Numbered from the stretch's first letter, positions 26,062-44,768 are shown. The stretch: DNA of 64,000 nucleotides from Hydractinia symbiolongicarpus (GCF_029227915.1 NC_079883.1:11594001-11658000); one strand, 5' to 3'. The notes: generated by a model from the letters alone, not told the origin. Translations and numbers: made by a program.

Positions 26062-26640
26062 ATGCTTATGACTTCGCCCCATCGTCATTTTGGCTTGCGC
26101 ATTCGTTTTACTTACGACAGAATTCTTCGTGTTTGTAGCCATGAAAGAAAGGGACTTCTGTGAGTGAATTTTTTTACTGTGGTCTAATAAAAAAGTCGAA
26201 ACGCAGTGCCCAATATATGAATTGCTCCTAATAGCCGGAAACAGGCCGTGTCGATGATGTAGGCCGACATACGCAACGCAAACCAAAGAACGCTTTATGA
26301 AAATCCTAACACGAGCGCGGAAGAAGCCCAAATTAACAGACTAGATGTAATGCTGAAGACCTCAAACTCCAGCAGCTTCTCTTGCAGACTATTGCGTCGT
26401 ACTACAAATAAAAATTAACATGCTTTCGCATAGTCGCGGCACCCAAAACGGACATTATACGATGTACAGAAACACACATTTCTGTTTTCGCGCCAAATCA
26501 ATTCCCGGGAGTGGTACTTTTACGTCCGCATACTTCGCACCGTCTTAAATTATATCTCATTTACACGGTAATGTTTAGTATACTTCTACTGTGATAACAA
26601 GCATCGTTTATCGTTGGATTGTTGTAAGAAAACATTAAAA

Positions 26641-27192
26641 ATGAGTGAAGCAGCTTCTCCAAAGAAAATCGCACCCAAGAAGAAACCTGCTGCAAAGAAG
26701 ACAGCTGATCACCCTAAATATGTGGACATGATCAAGGCTGCTATCGCTACCCTAAAGGAACGCGGTGGTTCATCTCGCCAAGCTATTACAAAATATATTC
26801 ATGCAAATTACAAAGTTGCTGAAAACTCAGATCATCATCTGAAAATGGCTCTTAAACGAGGAGTAACATCAGGCGATTTGATTCAAACTAAAGGCACTGG
26901 TGCTTCTGGATCATTCAAGCTAGGTCAGGTAAAAAAAGAAAAACCTAAGAAAAAGGCCGCAGCAAAAAAGCCAACGGCAAAGAAGCCTACTGCAAAGAAA
27001 AGTACACCAAAAAAGAAGCCAGCAAAGAAGAGCACGCCAAAGAAAGCAGCAAAGAAGCCTGCCACAAAGAAAGCCTCGGCTAAGAAACCAGCAGCTAAGA
27101 AACCCACAAAGAAGCCTGTTGCTAAAAAACCTGCAGCAAAGAAGGTCAAAAAGACTCCCAAAAAGGCAGCAAAGAAGACCGCAAAAAAATAA
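26641..27192 (+). CDS. H1: Histone H1, repeat D
   Basis: Intact; stem-loop 27225..27240. Confidence 0.96.
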   Translation: MSEAASPKKIAPKKKPAAKKTADHPKYVDMIKAAIATLKERGGSSRQAITKYIHANYKVAENSDHHLKMALKRGVTSGDLIQTKGTGASGSFKLGQVKKEKPKKKAAAKKPTAKKPTAKKSTPKKKPAKKSTPKKAAKKPATKKASAKKPAAKKPTKKPVAKKPAAKKVKKTPKKAAKKTAKK

Positions 27193-27553
27193 TTTGTGTG
27201 TATCTGGCTATTACATTAACAAACGGCTATTTTTATAGCCACACATTTACAAAAAAACATTATCTTGGTACAAAGTTAAACTTGTTTAAGTCACTTAAAC
27301 AGTTAAAAAAGAGTAAATTTAAGATTAGATTCCCTAAGTTTAAGTATTTTCGTTTTTAAATTTCTTATTTTCTTGCTTTTACTTTTCTTGCCCTTCATAT
27401 TTTTAACATTGTCAAACTTTATGTAGCATAAAATTTTTATGTAGCATAAAATTTAAACAGAAAGCAGGACAAAGTTTGATATAAAAAGCTAGCCGTAATA
27501 TTTTTTATGGATGTGTGGCTATAAAAATAGCCGTTTTTTGTTTGGTAAGATGC

Positions 27554-27967
<414 letters not shown>

Positions 27968-28091
27968 TTAAGAAGTCGATGTAGTACGGATACACAAGAC
28001 GGTCTAAAATGCACTATCGCGCCAAAGTTTTATTTCTCATATTGATTGACAGCTAAGGTTCAAAACAAACCATTTGATTGGTGCTAAGAAA

Positions 28092-30539
<2,448 letters not shown>

Positions 30540-31175
30540 GTTTTGCAAGTTCTCCAGGCAAGAGAAGACGTACTGCGGTTTGAATTTCACGAGAAGAGAT
30601 GGTCGACTTTTTGTTTTGAAGAGCCAAACGCGAAGCTTCGGAAGCAATGCGCTCAAAGATGTCGTTGACAAATGAGTTCATGATGCTCATAGCTTTGCTT
30701 GAAACTCCGACATCTGGGTGAACTTGTTTCAAAACATTGTAGATGTAAATAGCATAACTTTCCTTTCTCTTTCTCTTGCGTTTCTTTTCACCAGTTCCAC
30801 CAATCTTTCCTCCTTTTTTGCCGGCTCTTTTTTCACCTTTCTTGGCTACTTTAGGTGCCTGTTTTCCTCCTTTAGCTGCTGCGTCAGACATGGTTAAAAA
30901 TTTTTGCTACTTAACTTGTAAATAAGCATTAAACTGCAAGTCAAAACTTTTTGTTTATAAGTAAAAAAATCGGATCGAATTCGATCCGAAAACGCCGATA
31001 CGCAATTTAATTGGTTAAAAAAAAAATCTTTTGTTTAATACTTAATTATGATTGGTTAAAAAAACATGATTTCGATCCTATTTTTATGATGAAAAAACGA
31101 GTAAAGTTTATTTCGTTAACACTTACGTTAAATATTCGTACGTTTTTGTATTAACTTACAAATCAAATCGCAGTT

Positions 31176-31556
31176 ATGTCTGGACGTGGAAAAGGTGGAA
31201 AAGCTAAGGCTAAAGCCAAGACAAGATCCTCAAGAGCTGGACTTCAATTTCCAGTCGGTAGAGTGCATAGATTCCTTCGTAGAGGGCACTATGCTAACCG
31301 AATTGGATCTGGAGCACCAGTTTACTTAGCAGCCGTCTTGGAATATTTATCTGCTGAGATATTGGAGTTGGCTGGTAACGCAGCAAGAGACAACAAAAAA
31401 GCTAGGATTATTCCAAGACATTTACAATTGGCTGTTCGTAATGATGAAGAATTAAACAAACTTTTGAGCGGTGTAACCATTGCAGCTGGTGGTGTTTTGC
31501 CAAACATTCAAGCTGTCTTACTCCCAAAGAAGAACGACAAAGGACAGAAGAAGTAA
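31176..31556 (+). CDS. H2A: Histone H2A, repeat D
   Basis: Intact; stem-loop 31579..31594. Confidence 0.98.
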   Translation: MSGRGKGGKAKAKAKTRSSRAGLQFPVGRVHRFLRRGHYANRIGSGAPVYLAAVLEYLSAEILELAGNAARDNKKARIIPRHLQLAVRNDEELNKLLSGVTIAAGGVLPNIQAVLLPKKNDKGQKK

Positions 31557-31753
31557 ACCGCTACACTCAGAAAACAACGGCTATTTTTATAGCCACACAT
31601 CTTTAAAAAAACATTGTTTTTTTCACAAAACTATAACCTTAAAGTCTAATAGATAATCCATGCATACGCCTTGTCCTAAGTAACTCAAAGAAATTAAATA
31701 AAAAAATTTGATCACAACGTCAAAATAAATTGCACGTATTTGCACCTACTAAT

Positions 31754-31872
31754 GTCTACGGCCATACCACGATGAACACACCCGTTCTCGTCTGATCACG
31801 GAAGTTAAGCATCGTCGGGCCGGGATAGTACTTGGATGGGGGACCGCCTGGGAACTCCCGGTGTCGTAGGCT
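31754..31872 (+). rRNA. 5S rRNA, repeat D
   Basis: Same 119-nt gene. Confidence 0.97.
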
Positions 31873-32198
31873 TTTCATTTTCATTTGCTGTGATATATTT
31901 CTTGTTATAACAATTAAGGAACGTGGCGGTTGTTGAAAGTGTTTCCTATGACATTTTCCTACGACATTTTCAGGTGATAGTACGAGAAAAAAGAGCTTTC
32001 AAATGCATACAAACTCGATCTATTGCCGATCATCCAATAACCCTGACGGAATGGCAAATAAAATAAAATTCCGCCGCCTTCCGAGGACTTATATCGCAAT
32101 CACGTTTCGTAACAGCCAAGCGAGGTTTTACCTTAGCGTTTAAGTCACCACCGACATTTGGCCGCGCAACTTTTCTAAGCTCATTCATTTTGACTTAA

Positions 32199-32365
32199 GG
32201 AGGGGGCGAGCGCGGACGCAGGCCCCCACTACCAGAAATTGTACGGTCGAGTTACTGACGTTTGCAGTAATCGCAGAGGTCAGCCCAAGCGTAGTGCAAT
32301 GCAAGAGCCTCACTCTGGAAGAAAACCCTCATTGATCAGTCTTTACTTCCCCGTCAGGTAAGTAT
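32199..32365 (-). ncRNA. U1: U1 snRNA, repeat E
   Basis: Same sequence as the other copies. Confidence 0.95.
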
Positions 32366-32557
32366 GAGTTGGAACTGCACCGTAGCATGAGGGTACCCTT
32401 CAAAGTTTGTTAATGCTTGTGGCTTGAGTGTGTTATAAACTGCCGTGTCGCGGGGCATAGGCTGTATTCTCCCCCAGTGTACGCGTTTTGTTCCCGCCGT
32501 AGACTATGCAGAGTGCCGTCGGAAAGAGGACTGCTATTATTCTTTTATTGCTTATGT

Positions 32558-32742
32558 GGGCCGCCATCGGTAATAGTGCAACACCAAGGCAACCCGTGGT
32601 CACGGCGTGAATGAATCCACCTCCATGACCCAAGGCCAAAAATCAGATTAATATACTGACCATTCAGAGAATGGCCTACCAGATATTAAACTGATAAGAA
32701 CAGATACTACACTTGATCTTAGCCATTAGGCCGAGAAGCGAT
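32558..32742 (-). ncRNA. U2: U2 snRNA, repeat E
   Basis: Same sequence as the other copies. Confidence 0.93.
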
Positions 32743-33064
32743 AAAGAACAAGCGTTGCCATGATAGGCATCGTCCACACACCGTAACTGCTTGTGGAGCA
32801 TGTCACGTTACTGTAAAGCTTACAACTGTCACCGCGTACGGATGGACGGCGACATAGTAAAAATCACGGCTGTTGATTTAGCCGTAGGATGGAGAGCGAC
32901 TGTAGCGAGTGGATGGTAACTTACATGAATGCTAACAAAGGCGACGATACTAAGTGCGTGATATTACTTTCCAATATGTCTGCGTACATTCCGTTTATCA
33001 ACGCATTACGCCAGAACGTGCGCGCGCGTTACACAGTAGACCATGCAGCCGAAATGCGACAGTG

Positions 33065-33137
33065 CGACCCTGCCAGGAGTCGAACCTGGAATCCCCTGAT
33101 TCGTAGTCAGATGCCTTATCCATTGGGCCACAGGGCC
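33065..33137 (-). tRNA. tRNA-Arg (ACG), repeat E
   Basis: Block 2 version. Confidence 0.92.
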
Positions 33138-33716
33138 ATGCTTATGACTTCGCCCCATCGTCATTTTGGCTTGCGCATTCGTTTTACTTACGACAGAATT
33201 CTTCGTGTTTGTAGCCATGAAAGAAAGGGACTTCTGTGAGTGAATTTTTTTACTGTGGTCTAATAAAAAAGTCGAAACGCAGTGCCCAATATATGAATTG
33301 CTCCTAATAGCCGGAAACAGGCCGTGTCGATGATGTAGGCCGACATACGCAACGCAAACCAAAGAACGCTTTATGAAAATCCTAACACGAGCGCGGAAGA
33401 AGCCCAAATTAACAGACTAGATGTAATGCTGAAGACCTCAAACTCCAGCAGCTTCTCTTGCAGACTATTGCGTCGTACTACAAATAAAAATTAACATGCT
33501 TTCGCATAGTCGCGGCACCCAAAACGGACATTATACGATGTACAGAAACACACATTTCTGTTTTCGCGCCAAATCAATTCCCGGGAGTGGTACTTTTACG
33601 TCCGCATACTTCGCACCGTCTTAAATTATATCTCATTTACACGGTAATGTTTAGTATACTTCTACTGTGATAACAAGCATCGTTTATCGTTGGATTGTTG
33701 TAAGAAAACATTAAAA

Positions 33717-34268
33717 ATGAGTGAAGCAGCTTCTCCAAAGAAAATCGCACCCAAGAAGAAACCTGCTGCAAAGAAGACAGCTGATCACCCTAAATATGTG
33801 GACATGATCAAGGCTGCTATCGCTACCCTAAAGGAACGCGGTGGTTCATCTCGCCAAGCTATTACAAAATATATTCATGCAAATTACAAAGTTGCTGAAA
33901 ACTCAGATCATCATCTGAAAATGGCTCTTAAACGAGGAGTAACATCAGGCGATTTGATTCAAACTAAAGGCACTGGTGCTTCTGGATCATTCAAGCTAGG
34001 TCAGGTAAAAAAAGAAAAACCTAAGAAAAAGGCCGCAGCAAAAAAGCCAACGGCAAAGAAGCCTACTGCAAAGAAAAGTACACCAAAAAAGAAGCCAGCA
34101 AAGAAGAGCACGCCAAAGAAAGCAGCAAAGAAGCCTGCCACAAAGAAAGCCTCGGCTAAGAAACCAGCAGCTAAGAAACCCACAAAGAAGCCTGTTGCTA
34201 AAAAACCTGCAGCAAAGAAGGTCAAAAAGACTCCCAAAAAGGCAGCAAAGAAGACCGCAAAAAAATAA
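33717..34268 (+). CDS. H1: Histone H1, repeat E
   Basis: Intact; stem-loop 34301..34316. Confidence 0.96.
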   Translation: MSEAASPKKIAPKKKPAAKKTADHPKYVDMIKAAIATLKERGGSSRQAITKYIHANYKVAENSDHHLKMALKRGVTSGDLIQTKGTGASGSFKLGQVKKEKPKKKAAAKKPTAKKPTAKKSTPKKKPAKKSTPKKAAKKPATKKASAKKPAAKKPTKKPVAKKPAAKKVKKTPKKAAKKTAKK

Positions 34269-34629
34269 TTTGTGTGTATCTGGCTATTACATTAACAAAC
34301 GGCTATTTTTATAGCCACACATTTACAAAAAAACATTATCTTGGTACAAAGTTAAACTTGTTTAAGTCACTTAAACAGTTAAAAAAGAGTAAATTTAAGA
34401 TTAGATTCCCTAAGTTTAAGTATTTTCGTTTTTAAATTTCTTATTTTCTTGCTTTTACTTTTCTTGCCCTTCATATTTTTAACATTGTCAAACTTTATGT
34501 AGCATAAAATTTTTATGTAGCATAAAATTTAAACAGAAAGCAGGACAAAGTTTGATATAAAAAGCTAGCCGTAATATTTTTTATGGATGTGTGGCTATAA
34601 AAATAGCCGTTTTTTGTTTGGTAAGATGC

Positions 34630-35043
<414 letters not shown>

Positions 35044-35521
35044 TTAAGAAGTCGATGTAGTACGGATACACAAGACGGTCTAAAATGCACTATCGCGCCA
35101 AAGTTTTATTTCTCATATTGATTGACAGCTAAGGTTCAAAACAAACCATTTGATTGGTGCTAAGAAAGTAATTTCTGATTGGCTGCATAATGACATTACG
35201 CTCATTACTTTAACATTTTTATAAAATCTGTGTTTTTTGGCTACGGGAAAACGGCTGTATCTTCTGATACACAAAAGCTTTTGACTTTTTTTTTTTTTAG
35301 TAAGTAGCAGAAGGTTTGGCGAATTCCAACGATGCCAAATTTATTGCCTTACTGAAACATTAAGACCACGAATTTTTAAAAAAACTACAGTTTTACTTAA
35401 AAAAATGTACAAAATGTTCGGAACATTTTGTAATGACGCAACTCTATTGGTTAATTAGGGTGTTTCCACGAGCAGTAGGTAATTTTATGGCCTCTTTTTA
35501 AAGCTGTCTGAATTCTGTTAA

Positions 35522-35878
<357 letters not shown>

Positions 35879-36338
35879 GCGTTGTCATTGCTCAACAAAA
35901 ACGGCTATTTTTATAGCCACAAATCTTTTAAAACATTACTTTGTGCACGCTTCCAAATTACACAATGTGTAAAGTCTTGTCACAGTTACATTTATTGCTA
36001 TACGATACTATGTCATATATGACACAAAAAAAATTTAGAAATACTTTGTAGGGTTAATTTGCCTGGGAGTGTTTCCGTGAAAAGCTGGGTTAAGTTAAAT
36101 GTAAGCAATAACATGGATCAATGTACTTGTCTTTTCTGCAAGTACAGCTAATAATACGTATGAAAAGTGAAGCTAATCCACACACACATGGGGAAGTATT
36201 TTAAATGTAGGCTAGTGTTCTTAAGCACATTATTTAGAAGTTTTATTAACTTCGGTTAACTTGTAGTGACGCCAAGTAAATGTTTTTTTAAAGATGTGTG
36301 GTCTTAAAAAAGACCGTTTGTGTTTGGTAGACGTTGGT

Positions 36339-36743
36339 TTACTTGCTGCTTGTGTATTTTGTGACGGCTTTTGTTCCTTCACTGACTGCGTGTTTTGCAA
36401 GTTCTCCAGGCAAGAGAAGACGTACTGCGGTTTGAATTTCACGAGAAGAGATGGTCGACTTTTTGTTTTGAAGAGCCAAACGCGAAGCTTCGGAAGCAAT
36501 GCGCTCAAAGATGTCGTTGACAAATGAGTTCATGATGCTCATAGCTTTGCTTGAAACTCCGACATCTGGGTGAACTTGTTTCAAAACATTGTAGATGTAA
36601 ATAGCATAACTTTCCTTTCTCTTTCTCTTGCGTTTCTTTTCACCAGTTCCACCAATCTTTCCTCCTTTTTTGCCGGCTCTTTTTTCACCTTTCTTGGCTA
36701 CTTTAGGTGCCTGTTTTCCTCCTTTAGCTGCTGCGTCAGACAT
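36339..36743 (-). CDS. H2B: Histone H2B, repeat E
   Basis: Intact; variant stem-loop 36300..36315. Confidence 0.98.
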   Translation of the reverse strand: MSDAAAKGGKQAPKVAKKGEKRAGKKGGKIGGTGEKKRKRKRKESYAIYIYNVLKQVHPDVGVSSKAMSIMNSFVNDIFERIASEASRLALQNKKSTISSREIQTAVRLLLPGELAKHAVSEGTKAVTKYTSSK

Positions 36744-37027
36744 GGTTAAAAATTTTTGCTACTTAACTTGTAAATAAGCATTAAACTGCAAGTCAAAACT
36801 TTTTGTTTATAAGTAAAAAAATCGGATCGAATTCGATCCGAAAACGCCGATACGCAATTTAATTGGTTAAAAAAAAAATCTTTTGTTTAATACTTAATTA
36901 TGATTGGTTAAAAAAACATGATTTCGATCCTATTTTTATGATGAAAAAACGAGTAAAGTTTATTTCGTTAACACTTACGTTAAATATTCGTACGTTTTTG
37001 TATTAACTTACAAATCAAATCGCAGTT

Positions 37028-37408
37028 ATGTCTGGACGTGGAAAAGGTGGAAAAGCTAAGGCTAAAGCCAAGACAAGATCCTCAAGAGCTGGACTTCAAT
37101 TTCCAGTCGGTAGAGTGCATAGATTCCTTCGTAGAGGGCACTATGCTAACCGAATTGGATCTGGAGCACCAGTTTACTTAGCAGCCGTCTTGGAATATTT
37201 ATCTGCTGAGATATTGGAGTTGGCTGGTAACGCAGCAAGAGACAACAAAAAAGCTAGGATTATTCCAAGACATTTACAATTGGCTGTTCGTAATGATGAA
37301 GAATTAAACAAACTTTTGAGCGGTGTAACCATTGCAGCTGGTGGTGTTTTGCCAAACATTCAAGCTGTCTTACTCCCAAAGAAGAACGACAAAGGACAGA
37401 AGAAGTAA
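37028..37408 (+). CDS. H2A: Histone H2A, repeat E
   Basis: Intact; stem-loop 37431..37446. Confidence 0.98.
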   Translation: MSGRGKGGKAKAKAKTRSSRAGLQFPVGRVHRFLRRGHYANRIGSGAPVYLAAVLEYLSAEILELAGNAARDNKKARIIPRHLQLAVRNDEELNKLLSGVTIAAGGVLPNIQAVLLPKKNDKGQKK

Positions 37409-37605
37409 ACCGCTACACTCAGAAAACAACGGCTATTTTTATAGCCACACATCTTTAAAAAAACATTGTTTTTTTCACAAAACTATAACCTTAAAGTCTA
37501 ATAGATAATCCATGCATACGCCTTGTCCTAAGTAACTCAAAGAAATTAAATAAAAAAATTTGATCACAACGTCAAAATAAATTGCACGTATTTGCACCTA
37601 CTAAT

Positions 37606-37724
37606 GTCTACGGCCATACCACGATGAACACACCCGTTCTCGTCTGATCACGGAAGTTAAGCATCGTCGGGCCGGGATAGTACTTGGATGGGGGACCGCC
37701 TGGGAACTCCCGGTGTCGTAGGCT
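37606..37724 (+). rRNA. 5S rRNA, repeat E
   Basis: Same 119-nt gene. Confidence 0.97.
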
Positions 37725-38050
37725 TTTCATTTTCATTTGCTGTGATATATTTCTTGTTATAACAATTAAGGAACGTGGCGGTTGTTGAAAGTGTTTCCTA
37801 TGACATTTTCCTACGACATTTTCAGGTGATAGTACGAGAAAAAAGAGCTTTCAAATGCATACAAACTCGATCTATTGCCGATCATCCAATAACCCTGACG
37901 GAATGGCAAATAAAATAAAATTCCGCCGCCTTCCGAGGACTTATATCGCAATCACGTTTCGTAACAGCCAAGCGAGGTTTTACCTTAGCGTTTAAGTCAC
38001 CACCGACATTTGGCCGCGCAACTTTTCTAAGCTCATTCATTTTGACTTAA

Positions 38051-38217
38051 GGAGGGGGCGAGCGCGGACGCAGGCCCCCACTACCAGAAATTGTACGGTC
38101 GAGTTACTGACGTTTGCAGTAATCGCAGAGGTCAGCCCAAGCGTAGTGCAATGCAAGAGCCTCACTCTGGAAGAAAACCCTCATTGATCAGTCTTTACTT
38201 CCCCGTCAGGTAAGTAT
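38051..38217 (-). ncRNA. U1: U1 snRNA, repeat F
   Basis: Same sequence as the other copies. Confidence 0.95.
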
Positions 38218-38409
38218 GAGTTGGAACTGCACCGTAGCATGAGGGTACCCTTCAAAGTTTGTTAATGCTTGTGGCTTGAGTGTGTTATAAACTGCCGTGT
38301 CGCGGGGCATAGGCTGTATTCTCCCCCAGTGTACGCGTTTTGTTCCCGCCGTAGACTATGCAGAGTGCCGTCGGAAAGAGGACTGCTATTATTCTTTTAT
38401 TGCTTATGT

Positions 38410-38594
38410 GGGCCGCCATCGGTAATAGTGCAACACCAAGGCAACCCGTGGTCACGGCGTGAATGAATCCACCTCCATGACCCAAGGCCAAAAATCAGAT
38501 TAATATACTGACCATTCAGAGAATGGCCTACCAGATATTAAACTGATAAGAACAGATACTACACTTGATCTTAGCCATTAGGCCGAGAAGCGAT
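38410..38594 (-). ncRNA. U2: U2 snRNA, repeat F
   Basis: Same sequence as the other copies. Confidence 0.93.
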
Positions 38595-38916
38595 AAAGAA
38601 CAAGCGTTGCCATGATAGGCATCGTCCACACACCGTAACTGCTTGTGGAGCATGTCACGTTACTGTAAAGCTTACAACTGTCACCGCGTACGGATGGACG
38701 GCGACATAGTAAAAATCACGGCTGTTGATTTAGCCGTAGGATGGAGAGCGACTGTAGCGAGTGGATGGTAACTTACATGAATGCTAACAAAGGCGACGAT
38801 ACTAAGTGCGTGATATTACTTTCCAATATGTCTGCGTACATTCCGTTTATCAACGCATTACGCCAGAACGTGCGCGCGCGTTACACAGTAGACCATGCAG
38901 CCGAAATGCGACAGTG

Positions 38917-38989
38917 CGACCCTGCCAGGAGTCGAACCTGGAATCCCCTGATTCGTAGTCAGATGCCTTATCCATTGGGCCACAGGGCC
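38917..38989 (-). tRNA. tRNA-Arg (ACG), repeat F
   Basis: Block 2 version. Confidence 0.92.
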
Positions 38990-39568
38990 ATGCTTATGAC
39001 TTCGCCCCATCGTCATTTTGGCTTGCGCATTCGTTTTACTTACGACAGAATTCTTCGTGTTTGTAGCCATGAAAGAAAGGGACTTCTGTGAGTGAATTTT
39101 TTTACTGTGGTCTAATAAAAAAGTCGAAACGCAGTGCCCAATATATGAATTGCTCCTAATAGCCGGAAACAGGCCGTGTCGATGATGTAGGCCGACATAC
39201 GCAACGCAAACCAAAGAACGCTTTATGAAAATCCTAACACGAGCGCGGAAGAAGCCCAAATTAACAGACTAGATGTAATGCTGAAGACCTCAAACTCCAG
39301 CAGCTTCTCTTGCAGACTATTGCGTCGTACTACAAATAAAAATTAACATGCTTTCGCATAGTCGCGGCACCCAAAACGGACATTATACGATGTACAGAAA
39401 CACACATTTCTGTTTTCGCGCCAAATCAATTCCCGGGAGTGGTACTTTTACGTCCGCATACTTCGCACCGTCTTAAATTATATCTCATTTACACGGTAAT
39501 GTTTAGTATACTTCTACTGTGATAACAAGCATCGTTTATCGTTGGATTGTTGTAAGAAAACATTAAAA

Positions 39569-40120
39569 ATGAGTGAAGCAGCTTCTCCAAAGAAAATCGC
39601 ACCCAAGAAGAAACCTGCTGCAAAGAAGACAGCTGATCACCCTAAATATGTGGACATGATCAAGGCTGCTATCGCTACCCTAAAGGAACGCGGTGGTTCA
39701 TCTCGCCAAGCTATTACAAAATATATTCATGCAAATTACAAAGTTGCTGAAAACTCAGATCATCATCTGAAAATGGCTCTTAAACGAGGAGTAACATCAG
39801 GCGATTTGATTCAAACTAAAGGCACTGGTGCTTCTGGATCATTCAAGCTAGGTCAGGTAAAAAAAGAAAAACCTAAGAAAAAGGCCGCAGCAAAAAAGCC
39901 AACGGCAAAGAAGCCTACTGCAAAGAAAAGTACACCAAAAAAGAAGCCAGCAAAGAAGAGCACGCCAAAGAAAGCAGCAAAGAAGCCTGCCACAAAGAAA
40001 GCCTCGGCTAAGAAACCAGCAGCTAAGAAACCCACAAAGAAGCCTGTTGCTAAAAAACCTGCAGCAAAGAAGGTCAAAAAGACTCCCAAAAAGGCAGCAA
40101 AGAAGACCGCAAAAAAATAA
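39569..40120 (+). CDS. H1: Histone H1, repeat F
   Basis: Intact; stem-loop 40153..40168. Confidence 0.96.
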   Translation: MSEAASPKKIAPKKKPAAKKTADHPKYVDMIKAAIATLKERGGSSRQAITKYIHANYKVAENSDHHLKMALKRGVTSGDLIQTKGTGASGSFKLGQVKKEKPKKKAAAKKPTAKKPTAKKSTPKKKPAKKSTPKKAAKKPATKKASAKKPAAKKPTKKPVAKKPAAKKVKKTPKKAAKKTAKK

Positions 40121-40481
40121 TTTGTGTGTATCTGGCTATTACATTAACAAACGGCTATTTTTATAGCCACACATTTACAAAAAAACATTATCTTGGTACA
40201 AAGTTAAACTTGTTTAAGTCACTTAAACAGTTAAAAAAGAGTAAATTTAAGATTAGATTCCCTAAGTTTAAGTATTTTCGTTTTTAAATTTCTTATTTTC
40301 TTGCTTTTACTTTTCTTGCCCTTCATATTTTTAACATTGTCAAACTTTATGTAGCATAAAATTTTTATGTAGCATAAAATTTAAACAGAAAGCAGGACAA
40401 AGTTTGATATAAAAAGCTAGCCGTAATATTTTTTATGGATGTGTGGCTATAAAAATAGCCGTTTTTTGTTTGGTAAGATGC

Positions 40482-40895
<414 letters not shown>

Positions 40896-41373
40896 TTAAG
40901 AAGTCGATGTAGTACGGATACACAAGACGGTCTAAAATGCACTATCGCGCCAAAGTTTTATTTCTCATATTGATTGACAGCTAAGGTTCAAAACAAACCA
41001 TTTGATTGGTGCTAAGAAAGTAATTTCTGATTGGCTGCATAATGACATTACGCTCATTACTTTAACATTTTTATAAAATCTGTGTTTTTTGGCTACGGGA
41101 AAACGGCTGTATCTTCTGATACACAAAAGCTTTTGACTTTTTTTTTTTTTAGTAAGTAGCAGAAGGTTTGGCGAATTCCAACGATGCCAAATTTATTGCC
41201 TTACTGAAACATTAAGACCACGAATTTTTAAAAAAACTACAGTTTTACTTAAAAAAATGTACAAAATGTTCGGAACATTTTGTAATGACGCAACTCTATT
41301 GGTTAATTAGGGTGTTTCCACGAGCAGTAGGTAATTTTATGGCCTCTTTTTAAAGCTGTCTGAATTCTGTTAA

Positions 41374-41730
<357 letters not shown>

Positions 41731-42190
41731 GCGTTGTCATTGCTCAACAAAAACGGCTATTTTTATAGCCACAAATCTTTTAAAACATTACTTTGTGCAC
41801 GCTTCCAAATTACACAATGTGTAAAGTCTTGTCACAGTTACATTTATTGCTATACGATACTATGTCATATATGACACAAAAAAAATTTAGAAATACTTTG
41901 TAGGGTTAATTTGCCTGGGAGTGTTTCCGTGAAAAGCTGGGTTAAGTTAAATGTAAGCAATAACATGGATCAATGTACTTGTCTTTTCTGCAAGTACAGC
42001 TAATAATACGTATGAAAAGTGAAGCTAATCCACACACACATGGGGAAGTATTTTAAATGTAGGCTAGTGTTCTTAAGCACATTATTTAGAAGTTTTATTA
42101 ACTTCGGTTAACTTGTAGTGACGCCAAGTAAATGTTTTTTTAAAGATGTGTGGTCTTAAAAAAGACCGTTTGTGTTTGGTAGACGTTGGT

Positions 42191-42595
42191 TTACTTGCTG
42201 CTTGTGTATTTTGTGACGGCTTTTGTTCCTTCACTGACTGCGTGTTTTGCAAGTTCTCCAGGCAAGAGAAGACGTACTGCGGTTTGAATTTCACGAGAAG
42301 AGATGGTCGACTTTTTGTTTTGAAGAGCCAAACGCGAAGCTTCGGAAGCAATGCGCTCAAAGATGTCGTTGACAAATGAGTTCATGATGCTCATAGCTTT
42401 GCTTGAAACTCCGACATCTGGGTGAACTTGTTTCAAAACATTGTAGATGTAAATAGCATAACTTTCCTTTCTCTTTCTCTTGCGTTTCTTTTCACCAGTT
42501 CCACCAATCTTTCCTCCTTTTTTGCCGGCTCTTTTTTCACCTTTCTTGGCTACTTTAGGTGCCTGTTTTCCTCCTTTAGCTGCTGCGTCAGACAT
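42191..42595 (-). CDS. H2B: Histone H2B, repeat F
   Basis: Intact; variant stem-loop 42152..42167. Confidence 0.98.
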   Translation of the reverse strand: MSDAAAKGGKQAPKVAKKGEKRAGKKGGKIGGTGEKKRKRKRKESYAIYIYNVLKQVHPDVGVSSKAMSIMNSFVNDIFERIASEASRLALQNKKSTISSREIQTAVRLLLPGELAKHAVSEGTKAVTKYTSSK

Positions 42596-42879
42596 GGTTA
42601 AAAATTTTTGCTACTTAACTTGTAAATAAGCATTAAACTGCAAGTCAAAACTTTTTGTTTATAAGTAAAAAAATCGGATCGAATTCGATCCGAAAACGCC
42701 GATACGCAATTTAATTGGTTAAAAAAAAAATCTTTTGTTTAATACTTAATTATGATTGGTTAAAAAAACATGATTTCGATCCTATTTTTATGATGAAAAA
42801 ACGAGTAAAGTTTATTTCGTTAACACTTACGTTAAATATTCGTACGTTTTTGTATTAACTTACAAATCAAATCGCAGTT

Positions 42880-43260
42880 ATGTCTGGACGTGGAAAAGGT
42901 GGAAAAGCTAAGGCTAAAGCCAAGACAAGATCCTCAAGAGCTGGACTTCAATTTCCAGTCGGTAGAGTGCATAGATTCCTTCGTAGAGGGCACTATGCTA
43001 ACCGAATTGGATCTGGAGCACCAGTTTACTTAGCAGCCGTCTTGGAATATTTATCTGCTGAGATATTGGAGTTGGCTGGTAACGCAGCAAGAGACAACAA
43101 AAAAGCTAGGATTATTCCAAGACATTTACAATTGGCTGTTCGTAATGATGAAGAATTAAACAAACTTTTGAGCGGTGTAACCATTGCAGCTGGTGGTGTT
43201 TTGCCAAACATTCAAGCTGTCTTACTCCCAAAGAAGAACGACAAAGGACAGAAGAAGTAA
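42880..43260 (+). CDS. H2A: Histone H2A, repeat F
   Basis: Intact; stem-loop 43283..43298. Confidence 0.98.
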   Translation: MSGRGKGGKAKAKAKTRSSRAGLQFPVGRVHRFLRRGHYANRIGSGAPVYLAAVLEYLSAEILELAGNAARDNKKARIIPRHLQLAVRNDEELNKLLSGVTIAAGGVLPNIQAVLLPKKNDKGQKK

Positions 43261-43457
43261 ACCGCTACACTCAGAAAACAACGGCTATTTTTATAGCCAC
43301 ACATCTTTAAAAAAACATTGTTTTTTTCACAAAACTATAACCTTAAAGTCTAATAGATAATCCATGCATACGCCTTGTCCTAAGTAACTCAAAGAAATTA
43401 AATAAAAAAATTTGATCACAACGTCAAAATAAATTGCACGTATTTGCACCTACTAAT

Positions 43458-43576
43458 GTCTACGGCCATACCACGATGAACACACCCGTTCTCGTCTGAT
43501 CACGGAAGTTAAGCATCGTCGGGCCGGGATAGTACTTGGATGGGGGACCGCCTGGGAACTCCCGGTGTCGTAGGCT
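43458..43576 (+). rRNA. 5S rRNA, repeat F
   Basis: Same 119-nt gene. Confidence 0.97.
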
Positions 43577-43902
43577 TTTCATTTTCATTTGCTGTGATAT
43601 ATTTCTTGTTATAACAATTAAGGAACGTGGCGGTTGTTGAAAGTGTTTCCTATGACATTTTCCTACGACATTTTCAGGTGATAGTACGAGAAAAAAGAGC
43701 TTTCAAATGCATACAAACTCGATCTATTGCCGATCATCCAATAACCCTGACGGAATGGCAAATAAAATAAAATTCCGCCGCCTTCCGAGGACTTATATCG
43801 CAATCACGTTTCGTAACAGCCAAGCGAGGTTTTACCTTAGCGTTTAAGTCACCACCGACATTTGGCCGCGCAACTTTTCTAAGCTCATTCATTTTGACTT
43901 AA

Positions 43903-44069
43903 GGAGGGGGCGAGCGCGGACGCAGGCCCCCACTACCAGAAATTGTACGGTCGAGTTACTGACGTTTGCAGTAATCGCAGAGGTCAGCCCAAGCGTAGTG
44001 CAATGCAAGAGCCTCACTCTGGAAGAAAACCCTCATTGATCAGTCTTTACTTCCCCGTCAGGTAAGTAT
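43903..44069 (-). ncRNA. U1: U1 snRNA, repeat G
   Basis: Same sequence; last repeat before the gap. Confidence 0.95.
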
Positions 44070-44261
44070 GAGTTGGAACTGCACCGTAGCATGAGGGTAC
44101 CCTTCAAAGTTTGTTAATGCTTGTGGCTTGAGTGTGTTATAAACTGCCGTGTCGCGGGGCATAGGCTGTATTCTCCCCCAGTGTACGCGTTTTGTTCCCG
44201 CCGTAGACTATGCAGAGTGCCGTCGGAAAGAGGACTGCTATTATTCTTTTATTGCTTATGT

Positions 44262-44446
44262 GGGCCGCCATCGGTAATAGTGCAACACCAAGGCAACCCG
44301 TGGTCACGGCGTGAATGAATCCACCTCCATGACCCAAGGCCAAAAATCAGATTAATATACTGACCATTCAGAGAATGGCCTACCAGATATTAAACTGATA
44401 AGAACAGATACTACACTTGATCTTAGCCATTAGGCCGAGAAGCGAT
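44262..44446 (-). ncRNA. U2: U2 snRNA, repeat G
   Basis: Same sequence as the other copies. Confidence 0.93.
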
Positions 44447-44768
44447 AAAGAACAAGCGTTGCCATGATAGGCATCGTCCACACACCGTAACTGCTTGTGG
44501 AGCATGTCACGTTACTGTAAAGCTTACAACTGTCACCGCGTACGGATGGACGGCGACATAGTAAAAATCACGGCTGTTGATTTAGCCGTAGGATGGAGAG
44601 CGACTGTAGCGAGTGGATGGTAACTTACATGAATGCTAACAAAGGCGACGATACTAAGTGCGTGATATTACTTTCCAATATGTCTGCGTACATTCCGTTT
44701 ATCAACGCATTACGCCAGAACGTGCGCGCGCGTTACACAGTAGACCATGCAGCCGAAATGCGACAGTG